A stretch of DNA of 64,000 nt from Fimbriiglobus ruber (GTDB lineage: Bacteria > Planctomycetota > Planctomycetia > Gemmatales > Gemmataceae), in NCBI RefSeq assembly GCF_002197845.1, contig NZ_NIDE01000001.1:1507463-1571462 (forward strand). The letters run 5' to 3'. Position numbers and translations under genes: made by a program. The notes under the pieces are model-generated. The model saw only the letters and a program-made list of their open reading frames with translations. It was not told the origin of the DNA and made no database searches. Positions 8,337-15,587 of the stretch are shown here, piece by piece (the stretch's first letter is position 1; each line of letters begins with the position of its first letter).

Positions 8337-9731
8337 TTACTTCCCGGCGACCAGATCCCGAAACGTGTTGCAAATGATCGGCGCGGCCTCGGGGCCGACG
8401 CTGTTGATCTCGCCGTATTGGGCGCTCTTCAAGCCGTAGCAGAAGGGGGCTTTTTCGTCCCACTGGCGTTTGGGGATGAAGTACCCGAGTTGGTCGTTCC
8501 CGAGGCCGATCAGCATTTTGTGCTTGCTCTTGAGTTGGGCGTAAATCGCGGGCTCGATCGGCGCGGTCGGGAAGTCGGCGTTCGGGTCGGCCGGGTCTTG
8601 CACTTTGCCGAGTACGAGTTCGGGGTAGATCTCGCCGGGAATCACCGCGACGTCGAGGGCGCCGAGTTTGAGGTAACTGATCTCGGTCCGGACCGCGACC
8701 GGCTTGGTCGTGTCCTTCGTTTCGACCGGGTCCATCACGGCGGGGTCGCCATCCCACGCGTACATCTTGCGGTTCAACACGCCGCTCGATCCCGCGAGCT
8801 TGTAGATCACGTTGTCCACCGGGACCAGGATTCGCTTCGTCCGCACGGAAAGGGGTGTCAACGTGATCGGCGTGGCGGACCCAAGCGCCTTGTCGGCGAG
8901 TTGCCCCACGAGGCGGCCGTATTGTTCGGACTTCTCAAAGGTGCCGTCTTTCAAGACTTTTCCCGCCGCGTCGCGGACTTCCACGCCGAGCGAGGTCATG
9001 AGACCGCCGACGGTTCCGGTGAAATAGGCCACCGGGCACTGGTGCGTCTCGGCGAGATGCTTGACCGTGTAGTGGACGTAGTCCGCGGTGATCTCAGTGT
9101 TCTTACTTGAGAGCAATTCCGGGTGGCAGTTCCATTGCACCAGAATTCCCAGCGGCTTCCCGCCATCCGGCGAATCGAACCGGAGGGCCACGAGTTCGTC
9201 GTGCTTGACGATCGGCAGGCGGCCGTCGCGGAGCAGGTCGTCGCCGGAAGTGGAACCGATCACGGCCCGCGCCGGCTTCCGCGCCGCGTCGGCCGCCTTG
9301 ATCGCCGCCGCCGCCCCGTCGACGACCTTCTTCAAGTATTCGGGATCGACACCACTCTGAAACGGGCTCCGCCCCCAGAGCCCGAGGGTGTCCGGTCCTT
9401 CGTGGTTATGTGTACTCGACACCAGGACGAACTTGAACCCCGTTAATTGCTCGCGTACTCGCTCGACGCTCGGCAGAAAGAGCCCGACCACGTCGATCGA
9501 CACGAGTGCGATTTTGTCCTCGCCGTCGGCGAGAACGACCGCGCGGGCTGAGATCGGGTCGTGAATCTTGGTCGCGACGCGGTTTTGCCCGAACCCGGCC
9601 ATGAAGACCGGCTTCTCCCCGAGCGTGGGGCTGACGTCCACCGAGGCGAACCCGACCGACAGCCCTGGCTCGGCGGCATAGCTCGGCAGAGCCGACAGCA
9701 ACAAGGTCACGGCTGTGGGGAGAGTGCGCAT
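8337..9731 (-). CDS. Neutral/alkaline ceramidase-like secreted protein
   Basis: A 464-residue protein with a signal peptide (MRTLPTAVTLLLSALPSYA then AEPG). It matches the N-terminal catalytic fold of neutral ceramidases as found in many planctomycete paralogues: GFASVDVSPTLGEKPVFMAG near the mature N-terminus, SSTHNHEGPDTLGLWG with metal-binding histidines near residue 130, and WNCHPELLSSKNTEITADY near 225. True ceramidases hydrolyse the amide bond of ceramide; the substrate here is unknown. ATG 9731 is preferred over longer in-frame starts because AGGAAGG lies seven bases upstream. Confidence 0.8.
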   Translation of the reverse strand: MRTLPTAVTLLLSALPSYAAEPGLSVGFASVDVSPTLGEKPVFMAGFGQNRVATKIHDPISARAVVLADGEDKIALVSIDVVGLFLPSVERVREQLTGFKFVLVSSTHNHEGPDTLGLWGRSPFQSGVDPEYLKKVVDGAAAAIKAADAARKPARAVIGSTSGDDLLRDGRLPIVKHDELVALRFDSPDGGKPLGILVQWNCHPELLSSKNTEITADYVHYTVKHLAETHQCPVAYFTGTVGGLMTSLGVEVRDAAGKVLKDGTFEKSEQYGRLVGQLADKALGSATPITLTPLSVRTKRILVPVDNVIYKLAGSSGVLNRKMYAWDGDPAVMDPVETKDTTKPVAVRTEISYLKLGALDVAVIPGEIYPELVLGKVQDPADPNADFPTAPIEPAIYAQLKSKHKMLIGLGNDQLGYFIPKRQWDEKAPFCYGLKSAQYGEINSVGPEAAPIICNTFRDLVAGK

Positions 9732-9795
9732 GGAAGAACCTTCCTGAAGCAGGGAGCGATGCCGTAGTGTACGCAAACTGTCGGTCAGTGAATAC

Positions 9796-11397
9796 TTACT
9801 TTTGTTCGAGGCGATAGACGTGATAGGCCGCGTCCGCATAAGTTTCCGTCAGCCATTTCGACGTCACATGAACCCCGGCCGGAACCACGACGTGCGTGAC
9901 GTCGTCCGCGCGAACTTCGTCCATCACGCCCGTTTCGTCCCACCGTTCCGTGGCATACCACCGCTCGCACGCGGTCACCCGGCGGCGCCATTCCAGCACC
10001 TCGGCGTCCTGGTAGGGTACCGATTTGAAGTCCACGAACGTCGCGGCGCCGGTCGCGAGCCGGAAGCGCTGCAGTTCAAACACCGCGGGCCGACCGGTCT
10101 GCGGGACCGGGACGAACGTGGCTGCCGCCGAGCCGCGGGCCGCGGGCGGCTTGGGGAAGCCGCAGGGTAACAGGTAGACATCACCGGGCTGCCGCGTTTG
10201 GGCAACGTGCCGTTGCAACCCGTCTTCGGCCGCGCTGCCTTGATAACCGAGATGCTCCGCGTACACCCAGGCCGCGCCACCGACCGCTGCCACAGCCGTC
10301 AAACCAATGCTCGCCGCGATGACTCGACCCGCGGGGATACGCTCGACGAAGCACGCCAGGCCCGTGAGTGCGGCAGCCGTGGCGAGCGGGACAAGGAGAG
10401 CCGAGATTCGCCACGGGAACATCAACGCGAACGTGGCGTTTCCGGACCAGACCTGGGCGACGCTCAAGAGCAAGGCCACGACGGCCGCCACGGCCAGCGG
10501 AAAGAAAAGCGGCGTCCGCCGGAACGCGATCAAGCCAGCCCCGGCCCACACGATCTGAACCCAGGCGACGCCATCGAGCCAACGATGCACGTCGGTGTGG
10601 TGCGGGATGCGGACCCACGCCAGCACTTTCTGGGCTTCGGTAAACTGCTCGGGGCTCGATGGCGCGAAGGTGCTCAATGTGTAAGCGATAACCGGCAACA
10701 CGCCGACCAGTGCGACAGTACCGACCCGCATCGCCCCGCCGATCTGACTGGACAGCAATAATCCCAGACACATGCCCGCGACGAGTAGCCCGGCCGGGAG
10801 CAGATAAGTCGAGTGAAACACGCACGCGGCCGCACAGAACGCGCCGGCGGCGACGTATCGTTTGCCAGCAAACGCGGCCAGAGCCACGAGCAGCAACACA
10901 CCGAACACGGACGGCTGCAACCCCGCCCCAAGAAGGTACTGGTTGGCCACGCCGGCCTGGGCGTACCACGGGTAATCGACCCCAACGAGCTTGACGGACA
11001 GGACGCGCACGGCCGCCGAGTGAACCACGATCAGCCCGCCGGCCAACGCCACGCGACCGGCCGTCGTAATCGGCCGAAACGGGAGCACGGCCGCCACGGA
11101 CCAGAGGCCGAGGAAGTAAACCACGAGGAGGGCGAAGAAGGCCGCGTGAAATGCCCATTCGCCACACGCTCGGTCGGCGAGCGCGATGCCGGCGCTAAAC
11201 ACGGGTGTCGGGTCGCGGGTGTTAGCCAGCCAGTCGGTTCGCAGGTCCCCGTACCCCGCCGCCGCGAGGCCGTGGAGGAAGTATTGATTCTGGTTTGAAT
11301 AGTAAAGCGGCGGCTGCGTGTGTGTGACCGCGAACAGCACGGCGGCAACGATCGGGAGCCAAGGGAAAACTCGGCCCGGCGGATGAGCAGGTGGCAT
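9796..11397 (-). CDS. Polytopic membrane protein of unknown function
   Basis: A 533-residue protein with about ten hydrophobic segments spread over residues 10-390 (for example WLPIVAAVLFAVTH, FFALLVVYFLGLWSVAAVL, LLPAGLLVAGMCLGLLLSS) and a soluble C-terminal tail of roughly 140 residues containing PGDVYLLPCGFPKPPAARG and ATFVDFKSVPYQDAEVLEWR. The layout resembles GT-C-type or DUF-type planctomycete membrane proteins that end in an extracytoplasmic domain. I could not assign it to a named enzyme. The ceramidase-like gene lies 64 bases downstream on the same strand. Confidence 0.7.
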   Translation of the reverse strand: MPPAHPPGRVFPWLPIVAAVLFAVTHTQPPLYYSNQNQYFLHGLAAAGYGDLRTDWLANTRDPTPVFSAGIALADRACGEWAFHAAFFALLVVYFLGLWSVAAVLPFRPITTAGRVALAGGLIVVHSAAVRVLSVKLVGVDYPWYAQAGVANQYLLGAGLQPSVFGVLLLVALAAFAGKRYVAAGAFCAAACVFHSTYLLPAGLLVAGMCLGLLLSSQIGGAMRVGTVALVGVLPVIAYTLSTFAPSSPEQFTEAQKVLAWVRIPHHTDVHRWLDGVAWVQIVWAGAGLIAFRRTPLFFPLAVAAVVALLLSVAQVWSGNATFALMFPWRISALLVPLATAAALTGLACFVERIPAGRVIAASIGLTAVAAVGGAAWVYAEHLGYQGSAAEDGLQRHVAQTRQPGDVYLLPCGFPKPPAARGSAAATFVPVPQTGRPAVFELQRFRLATGAATFVDFKSVPYQDAEVLEWRRRVTACERWYATERWDETGVMDEVRADDVTHVVVPAGVHVTSKWLTETYADAAYHVYRLEQK

Positions 11398-11559
11398 GAC
11401 CGACTATTTCACGAACTTGTGCCCGCAGGGACAACCCGTGTCGCGGAATCTCTCGGCACGGCGGATTCACGTTCCTTTCCAAAGGGAATATCGGACACGT
11501 CCCATCTGAACCACAAGTGTTCAAGAACCGGGTTTTGTTCGACCCGACGTAGAGCTTGT

Positions 11560-11609
11560 TTCGTCCGCCGGTCGGGGGTTCATCTAGTGTCCCCCGACCG
11601 GCGGACGAA
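11560..11609 (-). terminator. Perfect 19-bp-arm hairpin
   Basis: Bases 11560-11578 (ending CGTCCGCCGGTCGGGGG) pair perfectly with 11591-11609 over a 12-base loop. It lies downstream of the zinc-ribbon gene on the minus strand and upstream of the membrane-protein gene. No clear T tract follows, so a terminator role is plausible but not proven. Confidence 0.5.
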
Positions 11610-11665
11610 TCATGCGTTTTCGCTCCTTGACAACACGCTATCTGGTACTGCGCTGGGGCCACCCG

Positions 11666-12187
11666 CTATTTGACTTTACGGTAGCGGATGGCTATGCCTG
11701 CCCCGGCGTCCGGGGTAAGGGTCAACTCATCACCACTGATGTCGTAGCGGGCGGTCGCATCGTTGGTTCCCCACAGCACGCCCTCGATCTTGAGTTCCAT
11801 CTTCCGGTTCGGGAGTAGCTTATATGTGCCCTTGCCGTTGTTGAGTAGTCGCTCCTCAAGGAGCGTGCCATCGGAGAAGAACTCCAGCGACAGTGAACCA
11901 TCCTGCTGCTTCCATTTGCCGAGGATGCGCTGCGAGTCGGCGATCTGTTGACCCTGGTTGAATAGCTGCTTACCGATGTCTGTTTGGAACAACACGAAGG
12001 CACCCCCGCCCAGAAGCAGGAGCAGCAGGAGCCAACCGAAGCCACGCGAGCCGCCCGAGCTTGGTTGCTCGACGACGATTTTCTGGGGCGGTGCAGCAGT
12101 TGCTGCAATCGGCTGGCCGCACTGCGGGCAGGTCGGAGCCTGTTCCGAGACCTGCTTACCACACGCCGGACAAGAGATAAGTGCCAT
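11666..12187 (-). CDS. Zinc-ribbon, single-pass membrane protein
   Basis: A 173-residue protein. The N-terminus is a double CxxC zinc ribbon (MALISCPACGKQVSEQAPTC then PQCGQPI), then a short linker, a transmembrane segment at about residues 48-65 (GFGWLLLLLLLGGGAFVLF), and a C-terminal beta-rich domain with ILGKWKQQDGSLSLEFFSDG. That pattern is like lipocalin-type or DUF5640-type domains in small bacterial membrane proteins. The zinc ribbon should face the cytoplasm. The start is set at ATG 12187, which has a GAAGGGGG-type ribosome-binding site. Function unknown. Confidence 0.7.
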   Translation of the reverse strand: MALISCPACGKQVSEQAPTCPQCGQPIAATAAPPQKIVVEQPSSGGSRGFGWLLLLLLLGGGAFVLFQTDIGKQLFNQGQQIADSQRILGKWKQQDGSLSLEFFSDGTLLEERLLNNGKGTYKLLPNRKMELKIEGVLWGTNDATARYDISGDELTLTPDAGAGIAIRYRKVK

Positions 12188-12387
12188 CGAACCAACCCCC
12201 TTCTGCCTCACGGACTTGTTATTAGATTGCGCACAATCTATTCCAACTGATGCCGACCCGCGGTAACTCGGGATTACATGAACGACTTTGAAGCAAAGGA
12301 CACGACATTTATACAACTAACGGACATCACACAAAACTCGAATTGCAATTAAATTACAAATTATATAATCATTGAGGCTCATGAGGC

Positions 12388-12813
12388 TCACGAGGCGACC
12401 GAGGTGGAAGGGCGTAACATCCCGCCGCAATCGCCCTCCGCGCCGGCGCTCGGCTCACACGTGCAATCGGTGATGCACTTCGGCTGGATGAACGAGGCGT
12501 AGCCCTCGCCCTTGGAAATCCCTATCGCCTCGGTGATATCCGACACTTTGATAGAATCCCCCAGAAAACGAAGCTCCTTGTCGGAGCCCGGGTTCTTCGA
12601 GGGGCGGTGTTCAAGAATCACCAGCGACAAACTCTTACTCTTGACGACATCCGGCCGCGGATCTTTCAATAGCGCCTGGAAATCGGCGTTGCTGATACCG
12701 GCAGCCGCGGGGAGCAGTTTCTTGGCGAGATCGACGGTGAGTTTCGCGTCCTGGGCGCGGCCGGCCGACGACATCGCCATGAGAACGACGGCCGAGAAAA
12801 GATACTGCTTCAT
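12388..12813 (-). CDS. Small secreted protein, unknown function
   Basis: A 141-residue protein starting at ATG 12813 with a signal peptide (MKQYLFSAVVLMAMSSAGRA then QDAKL). The mature part is about 120 residues. It has DLAKKLLPAAAGISNADFQA near its start and a Cys cluster near the C-terminus (PKCITDCTCEP … GDCGG). No family was recognised. The AT-rich stretch 12300-12380 downstream (minus-strand sense) and the spacer 12188-12387 hold no gene. Confidence 0.55.
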   Translation of the reverse strand: MKQYLFSAVVLMAMSSAGRAQDAKLTVDLAKKLLPAAAGISNADFQALLKDPRPDVVKSKSLSLVILEHRPSKNPGSDKELRFLGDSIKVSDITEAIGISKGEGYASFIQPKCITDCTCEPSAGAEGDCGGMLRPSTSVAS

Positions 12814-12917
12814 CGTGTTTGCCCTGAAACGTTGATTTTGGCCGAACGATCGCTTTGCATGCCCGACCCGGCTTTGAGGAGCGGGTCAGGTGCAATGTTC
12901 TGTCCGGCTGTGCCGCC

Positions 12918-13601
12918 TTAATTCATCAGCAGCATTTCAAACTCCACAACCTTACCGTTGCGGACGATCGCGTAGCCCATCTCGCCGCACAAGTGCGCCC
13001 AGGACTCGCCCCCGGTGTTGTACTCCCACAGTTCGTCGCCCGGCTTCAGGTTCGCCTCCACCCATTCCCGCATGCCCCGCACGTGCGGGCCTTCTGGCTG
13101 CGAAACTGGCGTGGGATTCCTCTGGAACAGACCACGGACTCGCTGCCACAAGCCGCGAGATGCTTTCGCTGGTTGGTCCCATTCGGCCATCCGGGCGAAC
13201 AGTTCGGCGGGTGTCATTCGCCGCCGAAGCCAGGCTTGAATCCCCCGGATGCGGGCGTTGATCTCTTCGACAGGCACCCGGCTCACTGCCGTCATCCAGT
13301 CATCGTCGAGACCTCGTGTCGTACACCGGAGCATTGCTACGAGATTTCCTCGCCGCCAGTGGTAAGTGTCCATGGTGTCCGGCGGTGCCGAATCGATCCC
13401 GCCCGCCTCGTGAAACTCGACTCGCTCCTGCTCTCTCCGCTCGAACTCGGCCGGGTCAAGGTCTGCGATCTCACATTCAACCCGCAAGAACTCGCCGCCA
13501 GGTCGCCCCTGCTCGTCCAGCCAATCAGCGTATACGAGCCGCGCCATGTTGTCATTCGGGGCAGATCGTATCGCCGCCAGAAACGCGGCATCGTCGCTCA
13601 C
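12918..13601 (-). CDS. TIGR02996 domain protein
   Basis: A 227-residue cytosolic protein. Its N-terminus is the Gemmata-type 'repeat-companion' domain TIGR02996: FLAAIRSAPNDNMARLVYAD then WLDEQGRPGGEFLRVE. The domain is strongly expanded in Gemmataceae, often beside leucine-rich repeats, and has no known function. The rest is charged, and ends with an acidic or mixed segment including GGESWAHLCGEMGYAIVRNG. The GTG start at 13601 is chosen because GGAGG lies five bases upstream; a longer GTG start at 13622 is possible. This domain is one of the better lineage markers in the window. Confidence 0.8.
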   Translation of the reverse strand: MSDDAAFLAAIRSAPNDNMARLVYADWLDEQGRPGGEFLRVECEIADLDPAEFERREQERVEFHEAGGIDSAPPDTMDTYHWRRGNLVAMLRCTTRGLDDDWMTAVSRVPVEEINARIRGIQAWLRRRMTPAELFARMAEWDQPAKASRGLWQRVRGLFQRNPTPVSQPEGPHVRGMREWVEANLKPGDELWEYNTGGESWAHLCGEMGYAIVRNGKVVEFEMLLMN

Positions 13602-13815
13602 ACGCGCCTCCGGTGGCCGCACTTGTTAATGAACACCACGCCAGATTATCAATTGTGTGCAATTTTGATGGTTGTTATCAAGACAATTTCTACTCGCGAC
13701 TCTTCATAATTTGCGCCGCCAGACACCTCGGGCCGCCGATGTCCGTGACCACACTCCGAAACCCGCTAAAATTGTTTTCGCGACGCGATTCCGCTCACCG
13801 AAAGGGCCGTGTGCC

Positions 13816-14742
13816 ATGCCCGCGCTGATCGACGACACCTACGCCGAGGCGTTCCGCAGTATTTACACCTCCGTCCTCATCACCGCACGGGACCGCTACT
13901 GGCTCGACCGCGCGATCGACGCCTGCACCGGAAACGCGAGCAGTTCTATCCTCTGCGACTGCGAAGCCGGCCTCGACCGCTACGTCGGCCCGGGCGGTGA
14001 CGCGGACACCACGACGCCCGACGGCCGGCTCGGGGCAGTCGTGCAATTTCACGTCCCGCGGTTCTGGAAGGAGCGCGCCCAGAAGTTGGAGCGGGCGGCA
14101 CTCGTCCGGGTGAGCCAGAACGTCCTCACCTGCCCGACGACGGCCTGCTTCAACGTGCTGCCCGCCGACGGCGAGAACTGGTTCCCGCTCGGCCGCAAGA
14201 TCGCGTACTTCGGGGATGGCCACCAGTACAAAGATGAGCGGTTCGGCCGCCGCGTGCGCGTGGTCCCGATTCTGAGCGGGGAGTTCGTGATCGAGCGGCG
14301 GTTCGGCTGGGCGGACGGGTTGATGGGCGGCAACCTCTGGTTCTTCGGCGAAACGGCCGACGGGGCGCTCGACGCGGCCACCCGCGCGGCGGCCGCGGCC
14401 GCGACGGTCGCCGGCGTTTGCCTCCCCTTCCCCGGCGGCGTGGCATCGAGCGGGTCGAAGGCCGGGAGCAAGTACAAGTTCGCGATCGCCAGCACATTCG
14501 CCGAATACTGCCCGACGCTCCGCGGCAAGGAAGGCATTCAGTCGCGGTTGCCGGAAGGCGTCACGAGCGTGCAGGAAATCATCATCAACGGCCCCGACCT
14601 GCCGACGATCGCCCGGGCGACCCAGGCCGCGATCGCCGCTTCGCGCGACACGCCGGAGTTGGCCCGCATCTCGGCGGGGAATTATGGCGGGCGGTTGGGG
14701 AAAAGTTTTGTGTACTTGCACCCGGAAAAGCAGCCGGGATGA
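13816..14742 (+). CDS. ftr: Formylmethanofuran:tetrahydromethanopterin formyltransferase
   Basis: A 308-residue protein that matches archaeal Ftr and methylotroph FhcD along its whole length. Markers are DDTYAEAFRSIYTSVLITA at the N-terminus, CDCEAGLDRYV, KIAYFGDGHQYKDERFGRRV, PFPGGVASSGSKAGSKYKFA, and RISAGNYGGRLGKSFVYLHP at the C-terminus. The enzyme passes a formyl group between a methanofuran-type cofactor and tetrahydromethanopterin. In methylotrophs it is part of the FhcABCD complex that oxidises formyl-H4MPT to formate. ATG 13816 opens the conserved N-terminus. No other H4MPT-pathway gene is adjacent, so the partner subunits must be elsewhere in the genome. Confidence 0.92.
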   Translation: MPALIDDTYAEAFRSIYTSVLITARDRYWLDRAIDACTGNASSSILCDCEAGLDRYVGPGGDADTTTPDGRLGAVVQFHVPRFWKERAQKLERAALVRVSQNVLTCPTTACFNVLPADGENWFPLGRKIAYFGDGHQYKDERFGRRVRVVPILSGEFVIERRFGWADGLMGGNLWFFGETADGALDAATRAAAAAATVAGVCLPFPGGVASSGSKAGSKYKFAIASTFAEYCPTLRGKEGIQSRLPEGVTSVQEIIINGPDLPTIARATQAAIAASRDTPELARISAGNYGGRLGKSFVYLHPEKQPG

Positions 14743-14910
14743 TGTCGGCAAAAATCGGTGGTAGCCCTGTTATATATAATGATTTTTCAAACGTCAAATT
14801 TTATAAGATAGAATATTATCGCCTTCTATATTTGCATCGTTGTTCATATTCGTTCAAAAAACACCGCGATAGGCGCGAAAAGCGAAAAAACTCCACCCTC
14901 AGAAATCGTT

Positions 14911-15006
14911 CAGACGGGCGAGCGGGGGACGTGAGTCGCCTGATTCTGGTGGTGGGAATGATTCCAACCAGAATCAGGCGACTCACGTCCCCCGCTCGCC
15001 CGTCTG
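14911..15006. repeat. Perfect inverted repeat, 40-bp arms
   Basis: Bases 14911-14950 (starting CAGACGGGCGAGCGGGGGAC) are the exact reverse complement of 14967-15006, over a 16-base loop. It lies 170 bases after ftr, following an unusually AT-rich stretch (about 14766-14900) with no gene. It may be a long terminator hairpin or a palindromic mobile repeat. Confidence 0.85.
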
Positions 15007-15085
15007 CGCAATTCGCTGGTTAATCTGATGTGTAGAGTCGATCTTTTCGGGACTTCATTGTCTCGTCCGTTCTGGTTGATCTGCG

Positions 15086-15532
15086 ATGACAAATGATGCT
15101 ATCGGGCGGCCCACCAAGTTGACGCCCGAAGTTCAAAACGCGATCGTGAGAGTCATTCTGGCGGGCATGCCCCGTAGTGTTGCCGCGGCGTACGTAAACG
15201 TGCAGCCGCGCACGCTCCAGATCTGGCTCTCGCGCGGCAAAGAGGAGAACAGCGAGCCGTGCTATCGCGAATTGCGCGAAGCGGTTTTGCAGGCTGAAGC
15301 GAGTGCCGTCGTTCGCAACGTCGCGCACATTCAGCAGGCCGCCGCGGGCGACTGGCGGGCGGCGGCATGGTGGCTGGAACGACGGAGTGCGCATTTCTTC
15401 CGCGAGAGGATCCCGCTGGCCGAGTTTGAGCGACGCATCCACAAAATCGAGGAGCACGACAGACTCAAGGAGTTGTCAAACAAAGTAGAAACCGGCGAAC
15501 AGCGAAGTTTACCTGATACTACCAGAATGTGA
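15086..15532 (+). CDS. Orphan terminase-small-subunit-like helix-turn-helix protein
   Basis: A 148-residue protein. The N-terminus GRPTKLTPEVQNAIVRVILA, then MPRSVAAAYVNVQPRTLQIW, is the helix-turn-helix typical of small terminase subunits and related transposase-like DNA-binding proteins. It is followed by ELREAVLQAEASAVVRNVAHI and a C-terminal helical segment. No large terminase or phage gene is next to it, and the prophage in this window begins 24 kb away, so it is either a relic or a host protein built on the same fold. It is bounded by a 40-bp-arm inverted repeat upstream and an 11-bp-stem hairpin downstream. Confidence 0.6.
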   Translation: MTNDAIGRPTKLTPEVQNAIVRVILAGMPRSVAAAYVNVQPRTLQIWLSRGKEENSEPCYRELREAVLQAEASAVVRNVAHIQQAAAGDWRAAAWWLERRSAHFFRERIPLAEFERRIHKIEEHDRLKELSNKVETGEQRSLPDTTRM

Positions 15533-15547
15533 TGCGTACTTTTTTAC

Positions 15548-15573
15548 CGTGAACCGCTCACGAGCGGTTCACG
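15548..15573. terminator. Hairpin between convergent genes
   Basis: CGTGAACCGCT (15548-15558) and AGCGGTTCACG (15563-15573) form a perfect 11-bp stem with a CACG loop, between the terminase-like gene and the 3' end of glmS. Six T precede it on the plus strand but none follow on either transcript, so it is not a textbook intrinsic terminator. Confidence 0.5.
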
Positions 15574-15587
15574 ATAGAGGCTCCGAA

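Noticed and set aside
13795..14751. 318-codon open frame opposite ftr
   Set aside because: Antisense of a protein that matches Ftr over its full length.
15086..15532. Terminase-like gene as part of the 39-64 kb prophage
   Set aside because: It lies 24 kb away across many host genes and on the other strand; no evidence joins them.
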